Assembly: GCA_946002045.1 (NCBI GenBank)
Contig: CAMFYM010000002.1
Location: forward strand, 1 to 42,829
Reading direction: 5' to 3'
Length of the DNA: 42,829 bases
Source of the DNA: an uncultured Clostridia bacterium
GTDB taxonomy: Bacteria > Bacillota > Clostridia > Oscillospirales > Acutalibacteraceae
A program made the position numbers and the translations under genes. The notes under the pieces were generated by a model. That model was not told the origin of the DNA. It worked only from the letters and a program-made list of their open reading frames with translations, and did no database searches. Below, piece after piece: positions 9,722 through 18,915 of this stretch. How positions within the stretch are numbered: the stretch's first letter is position 1; every line of letters starts with the position of its first letter.

Positions 9722-9803
9722 TCTTTCACTTGTCAAAATTTTTACATAGCGATATAATGAAGGAGGAAAACCATAAAAAATTTGCTAGATAAGGGGGAAT
9801 ATT

Positions 9804-10484
9804 ATGCGTTACGAAATTAAGGGTGGCTCTTTTCCTGTGGTAGTATGTGAGCTTGATGACGGCGAGCAAATGATTACGGAAAAAGGCTCGATGGTTTGGA
9901 TGAGTCCAAACATAAAAATGGACACCAAGGGTGGTGGACTGGGCAGAATGTTTTCAAAAGCAATTTCCGGAGAAAGTATGTTTCAAAACATCTATACTGC
10001 TAACGGGAACGGTATGATTACATTTGGCTCAAGCTTCCCCGGTGCAATTAAGCCTGTAATTATTGATAGCACACATGAGATGATTGTTCAAAAGAGTTCT
10101 TTCCTTGCTTCAACATCAGGAGTAAATCTTTCAATTCATTTTAACAAAAGATTTAGCGCCGGCTTGTTTGGAGGAGAAGGATTTATTATGCAACGCCTGT
10201 CAGGTAATGGTATCGCCTTTGTAGAAATTGACGGTGAGCTCATAGAGTATAATCTTGTTCAGGGTCAAAGGCTTGTTGTTGATTCGGGTAGTGTGGCAGG
10301 CTTTGAAACAACGGTTAGTATGGAAATTCAGCAGGTACCGGGGCTTAAAAACAAGATTTTCGGTGGCGAGGGATTGTTCAACACAGTTCTTACAGGACCG
10401 GGTAAGGTATGGCTCCAGACAATGCCGATTTACAATGTTGCCAAAGCACTTATGCCTTATATGCCAACAGGTAATAACGGATAA
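9804..10484 (+). CDS. AIM24/TIGR00266-family protein
   Basis: MRYEIKGGSFPVVVCELDDGEQMITEKGSMVWMSPNIKM ... GLGRMFSKAISGESMFQNIYTA is characteristic; sigma-A-like promoter TTGTCA-17-TATAAT upstream. Confidence 0.9.
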   Translation: MRYEIKGGSFPVVVCELDDGEQMITEKGSMVWMSPNIKMDTKGGGLGRMFSKAISGESMFQNIYTANGNGMITFGSSFPGAIKPVIIDSTHEMIVQKSSFLASTSGVNLSIHFNKRFSAGLFGGEGFIMQRLSGNGIAFVEIDGELIEYNLVQGQRLVVDSGSVAGFETTVSMEIQQVPGLKNKIFGGEGLFNTVLTGPGKVWLQTMPIYNVAKALMPYMPTGNNG

Positions 10485-10499
10485 GATTTTTTCAAGATA

Positions 10500-10543
10500 G
10501 AGTTGGACCTCAGTTATACAGTCGAGGTCTAACTCTTTTTTTT
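10500..10543 (+). terminator. Intrinsic terminator
   Basis: GAGTTGGACCTC/GAGGTCTAACTC stem followed by T8. Confidence 0.88.
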
Positions 10544-10677
10544 GATAACATAATATACAAAAACTCATATGATGTTTTGTTAAAATTAAACATAATTAGC
10601 AAAAACAGTTGATTTTGACACAGAAATATAAGATAATATATTATAAGTAACTATGTACTCTTGTTAGGAGGATTAGC

Positions 10678-13600
10678 GTGAAAAAGTTTATTTCTGTTAT
10701 TATGGCAGTGATTTTGTCTATATCGGTGCTGTTATGCTCAGTACCTACTTATGCCTTTAGGGTGGATAGCACCTTTGGTGCGTCACTTTACGGCACTAAC
10801 TGGATGAGTGGACTAAAGGACGATGTGTTGTTGTCTGATATTTCCATGCCCGGTACTCACGATTCAGGTGCAAGGCTTATGGGTGCTACTCCGGGTGCTG
10901 CCCAGTGTCAAAGCTTAACCATTAGGCAGCAGCTTGAGGCAGGCGTTCGCTACTTGGATATGCGACTTGAATATGACACAAGCGTATCAGGCAGTGTTAG
11001 AGTTGTTCACGGAATTATTGACTGCCTTAACGACAGTGGCGGTCCTCTTACCCTTGACTCCGTTATTAACGATTGTTATCAGTTTTTAAAGGATTATCCT
11101 ACTGAAACTATCATTATGTCAGTTAAGGAGGATGACGGTAGTAACACGCAAACTCTTGCCAATGTGCTTATGGATAAGTTCTATGCTAATCAGTCGTATT
11201 GGTATTTAGGCTCAAGTATCCCAAAGCTAAAGGATGTTCGCAAAAAGATTGTTCTTGCCAAGCGTATATCACAGATTTACGGTGGTCTTAATTTAAGCTG
11301 GGGCGACCAAGGCTCTAACGGCTCAATGGTTCAGGTTAATTCAGCACTTACAGTTCAGGACAGGTACAATATGAGTGCTAATGCCAAGTGGCAGAGCGCA
11401 GCAAAGCCGATGATTGCATCTCCAAAGCCGGCGGGAATGTTCTATCTCAACTTCCTTTCGTCAACAGGTGGCAGCTTAATTCCCAATCCTTCCGGTACTG
11501 CCAGCGAGATGAACAGTAGCTTTTTGAAGTATCCGCTTGCCAATAACAAGTGCTACGGAATAATCATTTTCGACTTTGTTAACGAAACCTTGGCAAAAAA
11601 GGTTTATCAGTGTAATGACCTAATATCCAGAGTAACGCCCAGTCCAACATCAGGTGAATATTACTACCGACTTAATGTTAATACCAGCAACTGTATCGAC
11701 AGTAACTGGAGTAGGGTGTCCTTAAAGCTGTATTATAAATCCAATAACGGTACAGGAACTGAATACAGCAAAACTATTTTTGAAAATGACAGTGGCGAAA
11801 CAAGTGGATATCAATTTGTTTGTGCAAACAGAAATTCCTGTTTTTCCGGAATACTAAAGGGCTTTCCTACACGGCTTGAATTTATATATCGGGTTAACGG
11901 TGGCCATTTGGTTATGGACTTTGATATGTATATAAGCGACAGTATTAACGGCACTCAGCACAAAATTATTGAAGATAATATCGACCAATCAGGCAGCCTT
12001 AATGTAACAAAGAATTTTGTAGTCGCTTCGGAAAATATGCCTACACCCACCGAAATTCATTTTGACGGCGATTCAAAGGTTACATACACGGCGCCAAAGG
12101 TTGCCAGCGATACATACAGAAATGTTTTCAGCGCAAGAATATATGACCAATACGGTGTTTCGTGGAACGATTCACCAACATCATATTATTTAAAAACAAG
12201 CCTTACAGGTGTAACATTGGCCAATAATTCCCTTACTATTACAAACAAGTTTAATAACAACAAAACACAAAGAACGGTTTTTGTTTGTGCTGCTTATGAA
12301 AAAAACGGCTTTAGTATGAAAAACGAGTCGGAAAAGCAGTTGGTTATTTATCCAAACGAAATTGATTATACATTTCTTAACTGGGATGACTCGGTGATTT
12401 ACACTGATGATGATTATGCAGGCGTTGTACCTACCTATGTGGGCGAAACTCCTGTTAAGCCGTTTACGGAAAGCGAGCATTATGTTTTTACAGGCTGGTA
12501 TCCTCAAACGGCATTGAGCCTTTCAAACACTCAGTACAGAGCACAATATACTCCACAGGAGCATAGCTTCTATGAGTACGGCGTTGCTCCACAGGAGGAT
12601 ACTGAGGCAAAGCTCAGACATCATTGCACAGTTTGTGAATATTACTATGACACAGAGTATAATGTTGACAACAGTACCTTGGTTGCTGCTCTTTTAAAGG
12701 CAGAGAATTTGAATAGCAAGGATTATACCGACGAGTCATTAAATGTGTTTAAGGAATATTTTAATGAGTATTCACAGCTTGTAAATAATTATCCTACTCA
12801 ACAGCAGGTTGATGATGCAGTAAGGAATATTCTCAATTCAATAACAGAGCTTGTTCCGTATTTGAGTGTTAGAGTAAATGCAGAAAACGGTAGCTTTTCC
12901 GTTGCATATAATGATAATGTTGATAACGCTCAATACCACTCACTGCTCTTTGGCACTAATGTTACGGTAACCTCTACTCCAAAGAGTGGCTATCGCTTTG
13001 TGGGATGGTTTGATAATACAACAAATTGCTATGTGTCAACGCAGGAGGAATACTCCTTTGCCGTTACATCAAACACATCTGTTACTGCAAAGTATGTTAA
13101 GTCCGATTATACGCTGTTAACATTTGCTAACGAATCAGGACAAATTCAGCTTGTAGTTGCAAAAACTCCTGCTCAGTGGAGCAGCGTAGCAACACTAAAT
13201 GACCTGTTGCCCGATGTTCCGTACAAAGTAGGCTGTGCTAACGGCAGATGGGTCTATGACGACGCAGATGCTATATCAAAGCTTCAGGAAGGTGAATGTG
13301 TAACAATTTATCCTGAATACGATGCTCCAAGCTTTGAAAATCCTGCAATACCGACTCCTGTTGATAACAAGCCTGCACTTAATCTTTATTACAGATATGA
13401 TGCAGAAAATGTTGTAGGTTCCTTTGCAATGGCACTTGCCGTTCCTGAGGGAGTTACAGTTGAGTCGGTTGGAATCGGATTTTACTTTGCAGATGCCGAG
13501 GTATTTAATCCGTCTAACTTTGAATTAACAATTAACAATAAGCTTCAAACAGGCAGATTTAATTTGGATTCATTACAGGGTGTTTATGTTGCAAATATGC

Positions 13601-13722
13601 ACAAATTCACTTCAGATAAGAATTGGGCAGTAAGAGGATATGTCACATATTATGACGAAAACAATGCTCTTAAGGTTGCCTATACAAATCAAATCAATGT
13701 AATTAACAGCCAAGAGGTTTAA
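10678..13722 (+). CDS. Secreted phosphatidylinositol-specific phospholipase C-like protein with C-terminal repeat-type domains
   Basis: GTG start after TTAGGAGG; signal peptide; PI-PLC X motifs SMPGTHDSGARL and VRVVHGIID; C-terminal VFTGWYPQT and RFVGWFDNTTNCYVSTQEEYSFAVTSNTSVTAKYV resemble InlB B-repeat/Flg_new modules. Confidence 0.88.
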   Translation: MKKFISVIMAVILSISVLLCSVPTYAFRVDSTFGASLYGTNWMSGLKDDVLLSDISMPGTHDSGARLMGATPGAAQCQSLTIRQQLEAGVRYLDMRLEYDTSVSGSVRVVHGIIDCLNDSGGPLTLDSVINDCYQFLKDYPTETIIMSVKEDDGSNTQTLANVLMDKFYANQSYWYLGSSIPKLKDVRKKIVLAKRISQIYGGLNLSWGDQGSNGSMVQVNSALTVQDRYNMSANAKWQSAAKPMIASPKPAGMFYLNFLSSTGGSLIPNPSGTASEMNSSFLKYPLANNKCYGIIIFDFVNETLAKKVYQCNDLISRVTPSPTSGEYYYRLNVNTSNCIDSNWSRVSLKLYYKSNNGTGTEYSKTIFENDSGETSGYQFVCANRNSCFSGILKGFPTRLEFIYRVNGGHLVMDFDMYISDSINGTQHKIIEDNIDQSGSLNVTKNFVVASENMPTPTEIHFDGDSKVTYTAPKVASDTYRNVFSARIYDQYGVSWNDSPTSYYLKTSLTGVTLANNSLTITNKFNNNKTQRTVFVCAAYEKNGFSMKNESEKQLVIYPNEIDYTFLNWDDSVIYTDDDYAGVVPTYVGETPVKPFTESEHYVFTGWYPQTALSLSNTQYRAQYTPQEHSFYEYGVAPQEDTEAKLRHHCTVCEYYYDTEYNVDNSTLVAALLKAENLNSKDYTDESLNVFKEYFNEYSQLVNNYPTQQQVDDAVRNILNSITELVPYLSVRVNAENGSFSVAYNDNVDNAQYHSLLFGTNVTVTSTPKSGYRFVGWFDNTTNCYVSTQEEYSFAVTSNTSVTAKYVKSDYTLLTFANESGQIQLVVAKTPAQWSSVATLNDLLPDVPYKVGCANGRWVYDDADAISKLQEGECVTIYPEYDAPSFENPAIPTPVDNKPALNLYYRYDAENVVGSFAMALAVPEGVTVESVGIGFYFADAEVFNPSNFELTINNKLQTGRFNLDSLQGVYVANMHKFTSDKNWAVRGYVTYYDENNALKVAYTNQINVINSQEV

Positions 13723-13731
13723 TACAAGCTA

Positions 13732-13764
13732 AAGGACAGGTCGTTGACCTGTCCTTAGTTTTTT
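13732..13764. terminator. Intrinsic terminator
   Basis: AAGGACAGGTC/GACCTGTCCTT stem followed by T-rich tract. Confidence 0.85.
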
Positions 13765-13780
13765 GCCTTTTTTGATATTC

Positions 13781-14080
13781 TTATCTCATTGCATCGGATA
13801 CTGCGTCGCCTGCCTTATCTACTGCTCCACCAACACCGTCTGCCACATCGTTAACACCCTCGCCAATATCGTCACCAACCTTGTCTGCTCGTGACACAGC
13901 GTCGTTTGTTGTGCTGTTATTTGTTGATGATGTGTTAGTGGTTGATTGATTTGTTGTTTCTGTAACAGCAGAAGTTCCTGTTGTTGTGGTTGTTGCATCA
14001 TTATCATTTCTTGCACAACCCATAAACACTGTAACAATAACAGCAACTGCCATTGCTATAATTAAAATCTTATTTTTCAT
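13781..14080 (-). CDS. Small Thr/Ser/Asn-rich lipoprotein
   Basis: Signal peptide with lipobox-like VFMGC; Thr-rich linker, then amphipathic DKVGDDIGEGVNDVADGVGGAVDKAGDAVSDAMR. Start at 14080 preferred on RBS. Confidence 0.75.
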   Translation of the reverse strand: MKNKILIIAMAVAVIVTVFMGCARNDNDATTTTTGTSAVTETTNQSTTNTSSTNNSTTNDAVSRADKVGDDIGEGVNDVADGVGGAVDKAGDAVSDAMR

Positions 14081-14132
14081 AATACTACTTCCTTTCAAAA
14101 ATATGATGCCCAGTTGTAATTTTTTTATTCAA

Positions 14133-15461
14133 TTATTTTGTAAGTGTTCCACCGTCACTGTAAAGCAGCAGCAAAATATTTTCCTCGGCTCCGGTTTGGG
14201 TATTAACATAAATTAAAACCTCCTCGTTGGTTTCACTGCTTTTGCAGTGGAGCTCGTAGCACATTGCCTCTGTACCGTTATCCTTTGGTATTATGCATTT
14301 TTTAGTATCTATTACCTTAAGATAAGGGCTAATATTTTTGCTGATCTCCTCTATGCTTTTAGATTGAGTGAATTTATCTCTTTCTCTGTGATTTGTCAAA
14401 AAGCCCTTTGCCTCCAACGACACAACCTTGCCGTCGTTCATAGAAACACCGACCTTGATTAAATCACTGTAATACACTACATTATTTTTGTTGTATGCAA
14501 AATTGATTACGCAAACATTATTGTCGGTCATATAGTAGGTTTCCTTCATATTATCGTAGCCTAATTTATCCAAATAGCTTTTGGCAATGTTAATAGCATT
14601 TTTTTCGGTGATTGATGAATTGCTGATTTTTCCACCAAAAAGCATATATGCCACATAACATCCATTTTTAGTAATACCAACCGTTTTTTGTCCGTGAGTA
14701 AAAACATAGCAGGGAATTAAGCCCTCCTCCTCTGCCGTAAAGCTTACCTGATCAACAGAGCAGTTCATTGCATATGCTGCTGTGTCAATGGCCTCGTCCT
14801 TTGTGTAAGATTCCTTGTTTTTTATCATTTGTGCTTCACGGTTTAATACTGCGTCGGCAAAGGGACCGTCATAAAGCAGAGTGGGGTAGTCCTTAAAAAC
14901 AGATTGTGTATTATTCATATCGTTTGACAGTGCACTGACATTTACATTGCTTTTTGCCCTAACATTGCTTGATGTGATTTGCCCACCGTTATTGCAGGTT
15001 GATACCATTTCGGAAATTGACTGATTAAGCTGCCTTGCATATGATAAAAGCACCGTTAGATTTTTATGCTCACTGTCGCTGATTTTTTTGCCGTTTGTAA
15101 CCTTTTGAGCAATGAATGTTGCATAGTCGCTTGCCTGACTGATAAATTTATAGGTTGAGCCTAAATTCATTTGCGCCACTGGAAGTCGTGATAATGCACC
15201 CTTGGCTTCATTACATTGGGAGTATAAATCAGAGCTGATTTCTATCAGCATTTTATCACTGTTTGAATAAATGCTTTTCGTCAAATTTGTTTCAATAGAA
15301 TCCATTGTTTCCGATAGCTCATTTAGGCTTTGCTGATAATTATTTTCAAGTGCAGTTTGATAATTATTGGCATTGTTCATATTCATAATTGCAAATCCTG
15401 CAAGTATGGTTATTACTGTAATTGAATATGAAAACAACCTAATATAGCCTCTTTTTGTCAT
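14133..15461 (-). CDS. ypeB: Spore germination protein YpeB
   Basis: N-terminal TM then YQQSLNELSETMDSIETNLTKSIYS, RLPVAQMNLGSTYKFISQASDYA, and C-terminal PepSY-like repeats. GGAGG supports start 15461. Confidence 0.88.
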   Translation of the reverse strand: MTKRGYIRLFSYSITVITILAGFAIMNMNNANNYQTALENNYQQSLNELSETMDSIETNLTKSIYSNSDKMLIEISSDLYSQCNEAKGALSRLPVAQMNLGSTYKFISQASDYATFIAQKVTNGKKISDSEHKNLTVLLSYARQLNQSISEMVSTCNNGGQITSSNVRAKSNVNVSALSNDMNNTQSVFKDYPTLLYDGPFADAVLNREAQMIKNKESYTKDEAIDTAAYAMNCSVDQVSFTAEEEGLIPCYVFTHGQKTVGITKNGCYVAYMLFGGKISNSSITEKNAINIAKSYLDKLGYDNMKETYYMTDNNVCVINFAYNKNNVVYYSDLIKVGVSMNDGKVVSLEAKGFLTNHRERDKFTQSKSIEEISKNISPYLKVIDTKKCIIPKDNGTEAMCYELHCKSSETNEEVLIYVNTQTGAEENILLLLYSDGGTLTK

Positions 15462-15583
15462 AAAAATTACCTCCATAATCTATTTTTTACCGAAAAACAG
15501 AAAAATAATCAAAAAAATTATTTTAATGTGGCTCAATATATGTTACAATAATACTAATTATTGTTACTATGGAGTAGTATGCT

Positions 15584-16372
15584 ATGGCAAAAGTTGAAGG
15601 TAAAAAAAGAATTGTAGTTAAGGTTGGCACATCAACACTAACTCACCAAACAGGAAAAACAAATATTGCCCGTATGTCAAGGCTGGTTTCTGTTTTGTCT
15701 GACCTTAAAAATGAGGGACACGAAATAGTGCTGGTGTCCAGTGGTGCAGTTGGAATAGGCTCTGCAAAATTGGGATTTGAAAAAAAGCCTGATACCACCA
15801 GTGGCTTGCAGGCATCTGCTGCTGTGGGTCAGTGTGAGCTGATGTTCCTTTACGATAAAATGTTCAGCGAATACGGCGTAGTTGTCAGTCAGCTTCTTTT
15901 TACTGCCGATACACTTATCAACAGTGTGGAAAAGGCTCACCTGCTTGATACATTTAATCAACTGCTTGAGTACGGTGCCCTGCCGATTGTTAACGAAAAT
16001 GACTCTGTTTATGTAGAAGAGCTTTTAAACGGCGATAACGATTGTCTTAGTGCAAATGTGGCACAGCTAATCAATTCGGATTTATTGATATTGTTAACAG
16101 ATACAGACGGCTTATACACCGATAACCCCACAAAAAATAAAGAGGCAAGGCTAATATCCCGTGTTGATAAAATCACTGACGAAACCTTCAATATTGCAGG
16201 TGGCGCAGGCGAAAAGGGAACAGGTGGCTTTTTTACAAAAATTAAGGCAGCAAAGATTGCCACAGACGCTAATATTCCCGTAATTGTTATGAACGGTGAA
16301 AATCCTATGGCAATATATGATGTTCTTAAGGGAGAAAGCATAGGTACATATTTTTCTGCAAAGGGTGAATAA
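15584..16372 (+). CDS. proB: Glutamate 5-kinase (no PUA domain)
   Basis: RIVVKVGTSTLTHQTGKTN, VSSGAVGIGSAKLGF, NENDSVYVEELLNGDNDCLSANVA, TDTDGLYTDNP, GTGGFFTKIKAAKIA; 262 aa. Confidence 0.95.
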   Translation: MAKVEGKKRIVVKVGTSTLTHQTGKTNIARMSRLVSVLSDLKNEGHEIVLVSSGAVGIGSAKLGFEKKPDTTSGLQASAAVGQCELMFLYDKMFSEYGVVVSQLLFTADTLINSVEKAHLLDTFNQLLEYGALPIVNENDSVYVEELLNGDNDCLSANVAQLINSDLLILLTDTDGLYTDNPTKNKEARLISRVDKITDETFNIAGGAGEKGTGGFFTKIKAAKIATDANIPVIVMNGENPMAIYDVLKGESIGTYFSAKGE

Positions 16373-16373
16373 A

Positions 16374-17612
16374 ATGTTAGAACAGTTAGGTATAAATGCA
16401 AAAAAATCAGCAGGTGTGCTAACCTCTGTTACAACGCAGCAAAAAAATAATGCGTTAAAGGAAATTGCAAAGGCACTTGTTGAAAATTCAGATATTATAA
16501 TTTCGCAAAACAAAATTGACCTTGAAAACGGTAAAAATGCAGGACTGAACGAAGGACTTTTGGACAGGCTTATGCTTGACGAAAACAGAATTAAAGCTAT
16601 TGCCGAGGGCTGCTTGCAGGTGGCAGAATTAGACGACCCTTGTGGCAAGGTGCTTGAGGAGGTTACCCGTCCAAACGGTCTTGTAATAAAAAAGGTATCA
16701 TGCCCTATGGGAGTTATTGGAATTATTTTTGAGGCTCGTCCAAATGTTACTGCCGATGCTGCTGCCCTTTGCTTAAAAAGTGGCAACGCAGTTATTTTGC
16801 GTGGTGGCAAGGAGGCAATCAATTCCAATATTGCCATAGCAAATGTTATGCGTGATGCAATAGAAAAAGCAGGCTTGCCTAAGGATGCAATTCAGCTTGT
16901 TACAGATACAAGCCGTCAATCATCAACTGAGCTTATGAAAATGAAGGGAAATCTTGATTGCCTTATTCCTCGTGGAGGTAAGGCGCTTATTCAAGCAGTG
17001 GTGGAAAATTCTACTGTACCCGTAATTGAAACAGGCTCAGGTAATTGCCATATTTATGTTGACAACGAGGCAGATATTGATATGGCAGCAGATATAATAT
17101 TTAATGCTAAAACACAGCGTATAGGTGTTTGTAACGCTTGCGAGAGCCTTGTTATCCGCAGTGATATTATTGACAGAGCACTGCCTGTCATCAAGTCAAG
17201 GCTTGATGCAAAAAATGTTGTTATCAAGGGTGACCAAAGGGCAATGAATGCTTGCGACGGTATTGAGCCGGCAGGTGACGAGGATTTTGCAACAGAATAT
17301 CTTGATTATATTATCAGCGTTAAAACCGTTGACAGCCTTGACGAAGCTATTGAACATATCAATAAGTATTCAACAGGTCATTCGGAGGCAATAATTACAA
17401 ATAACGAAGATAAAGCACAGGAATTTATGAGCAGGATTGATTCCTCCTCTGTCTATCATAATGCGTCCACTCGCTTTACAGACGGTGGCGAATTTGGATT
17501 AGGAGCTGAAATCGGTATTTCAACCCAAAAGCTTCACGCAAGAGGACCAATGGGACTTCCCCAGCTGACTACAACAAAGTATTTAATTTTCGGAAACGGA
17601 CAGGTTAGATAA
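16374..17612 (+). CDS. proA: Gamma-glutamyl phosphate reductase
   Basis: CPMGVIGIIFEARPNVTADAAALCLKSGNAVILRGGKEA, GVCNACESLVI, YHNASTRFTDGGEFGLGAEIGISTQKLHARGPMGL. Confidence 0.97.
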   Translation: MLEQLGINAKKSAGVLTSVTTQQKNNALKEIAKALVENSDIIISQNKIDLENGKNAGLNEGLLDRLMLDENRIKAIAEGCLQVAELDDPCGKVLEEVTRPNGLVIKKVSCPMGVIGIIFEARPNVTADAAALCLKSGNAVILRGGKEAINSNIAIANVMRDAIEKAGLPKDAIQLVTDTSRQSSTELMKMKGNLDCLIPRGGKALIQAVVENSTVPVIETGSGNCHIYVDNEADIDMAADIIFNAKTQRIGVCNACESLVIRSDIIDRALPVIKSRLDAKNVVIKGDQRAMNACDGIEPAGDEDFATEYLDYIISVKTVDSLDEAIEHINKYSTGHSEAIITNNEDKAQEFMSRIDSSSVYHNASTRFTDGGEFGLGAEIGISTQKLHARGPMGLPQLTTTKYLIFGNGQVR

Positions 17613-17615
17613 TAA

Positions 17616-18881
17616 ATGGATGAAAAGGAAAAAGAAAAGATAAGAAAAAAGCGTAAAAGGGCAGAAAGAAGAAAGCAGGCAGGAAAGAATTTTTTAATTT
17701 TTATCTCAATTCTTGTTTTGGCTGTGGCTGCATTTCTTATTACAATGAAGCTGTGTGACCCGGATTTTAAAATTTCAAGCCTCTTTCCTGAGGAAAAGGC
17801 ACAGCAGGTTGTATCATTTGTAAAAGAGGATATACTAAAGCAAACTACTACAACAACCACCACAACAACTACTACAAGACCTACCACAACAAAGCCCAAG
17901 AATTATGATTATACATCCTTTGATGATTTTGCATTCGATACATCGCTTCAGGGCAATCAGGTTGGTAATTTGTTAAACAAGTCAAAGGGCATGGTTACAT
18001 ACAGCTCCTCCTATATTTATTACAGTATTGCAGGTAAGGGCTTATACAGATTTGAGCCTAATTCCGAATCTAACAAGGAGCTTGTTGTAAACAACTATAA
18101 CTTTACCTGTCTTAATGTTTTAGGCGACTATATCTATATGGTAGATACTGACAGCCATAAGCTGAAAAAAGCACAGATTATCGGTGGTGATACTGTTAAT
18201 TTGGCAGACGGTATTGCCTTTGCTTATCTTTATAACGATAAGTTTTATTATGTTGGTACAGATAACACAGTAGGTGTTATTAACATTGACGGCGACGGCA
18301 GAGCTGTTCTTTATCAGGCAGAGGCAGGTAAAAGGGTTCGCTTTGTGGGTATATCTCTTTCAAGAGTATTTTTTACCGTATATGACGAGGTTTCAAAATA
18401 TTATGAATATATAACCGTAGATATTCACGACAAGTCCGACAGAAGATATTTTATGAATGATAGTAAAAATAACGACATCATAAATGTTCAGCTTGAATGT
18501 GGTTATTTCTATTTTTATCAAAGACAGGACGATAACAGCTATAACCTGTGCAGACAAAAGTTTGGCTCTGAAAAAATAGTTACTCTTGCAGAGCGTTGCT
18601 CCGTTAAGGATTATCCTGTTGTTTATGCAAACAGACTTTATTATACGGCTGTTAAGAATAATGCTGTTCAAGCCAGAGAGTTAAATATGAATACAATGGC
18701 AGATAAGCTAATGTTGTATATAACAAATCCAACCGATAAAAATGCTATCGGCGTTGGCTACGGATACCAATATGTTTATCTGTTTGGCCCAAGCCAAGGC
18801 TTATATAAGGGTAGCTGTATTTATACATCATCATCAAAAGATAATACCTTGACCTTTAAAAACGGTAATTGGAGCTATTAA
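17616..18881 (+). CDS. Membrane-anchored DUF5050-like beta-propeller protein with Thr-rich linker
   Basis: Basic N-terminus, one TM (FLIFISILVLAVAAFLI), TTTTTTTTTTTRPTTTKP linker, repeated YIYY/YIYMVD/FYYVG propeller-like blades. Confidence 0.7.
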   Translation: MDEKEKEKIRKKRKRAERRKQAGKNFLIFISILVLAVAAFLITMKLCDPDFKISSLFPEEKAQQVVSFVKEDILKQTTTTTTTTTTTRPTTTKPKNYDYTSFDDFAFDTSLQGNQVGNLLNKSKGMVTYSSSYIYYSIAGKGLYRFEPNSESNKELVVNNYNFTCLNVLGDYIYMVDTDSHKLKKAQIIGGDTVNLADGIAFAYLYNDKFYYVGTDNTVGVINIDGDGRAVLYQAEAGKRVRFVGISLSRVFFTVYDEVSKYYEYITVDIHDKSDRRYFMNDSKNNDIINVQLECGYFYFYQRQDDNSYNLCRQKFGSEKIVTLAERCSVKDYPVVYANRLYYTAVKNNAVQARELNMNTMADKLMLYITNPTDKNAIGVGYGYQYVYLFGPSQGLYKGSCIYTSSSKDNTLTFKNGNWSY

Positions 18882-18915
18882 CAATAATGTTAAATTAAAA
18901 TAAGGAGAGCAGGGA

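Noticed and set aside
9750-9803. Possible leader peptide or double Shine-Dalgarno upstream of the AIM24 gene
   Set aside because: GAAGGAGG is followed only by ATA/TTG codons and no convincing short ORF.
10200-10568. Minus-strand ORF over the AIM24 3' end and terminator
   Set aside because: Overlaps a recognised gene and a terminator; no independent support.
15566-15583. CATACTA on the minus strand, resembling a sigma-G -10 for ypeB
   Set aside because: The region 17 bp upstream does not match a sigma-G -35 (TGAATA), and the leader would be long; too weak to call.
16151-16837. 228-aa minus-strand ORF opposite proB/proA
   Set aside because: Fully antisense to strongly recognised proB/proA; low-complexity Ser/Phe composition typical of shadow ORFs.
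17840-17896. ACN-rich microsatellite-like stretch, considered as a repeat array or CRISPR-like element
   Set aside because: It encodes a Thr-rich linker in frame; mixed ACT/ACA/ACC codons and no spacer structure.
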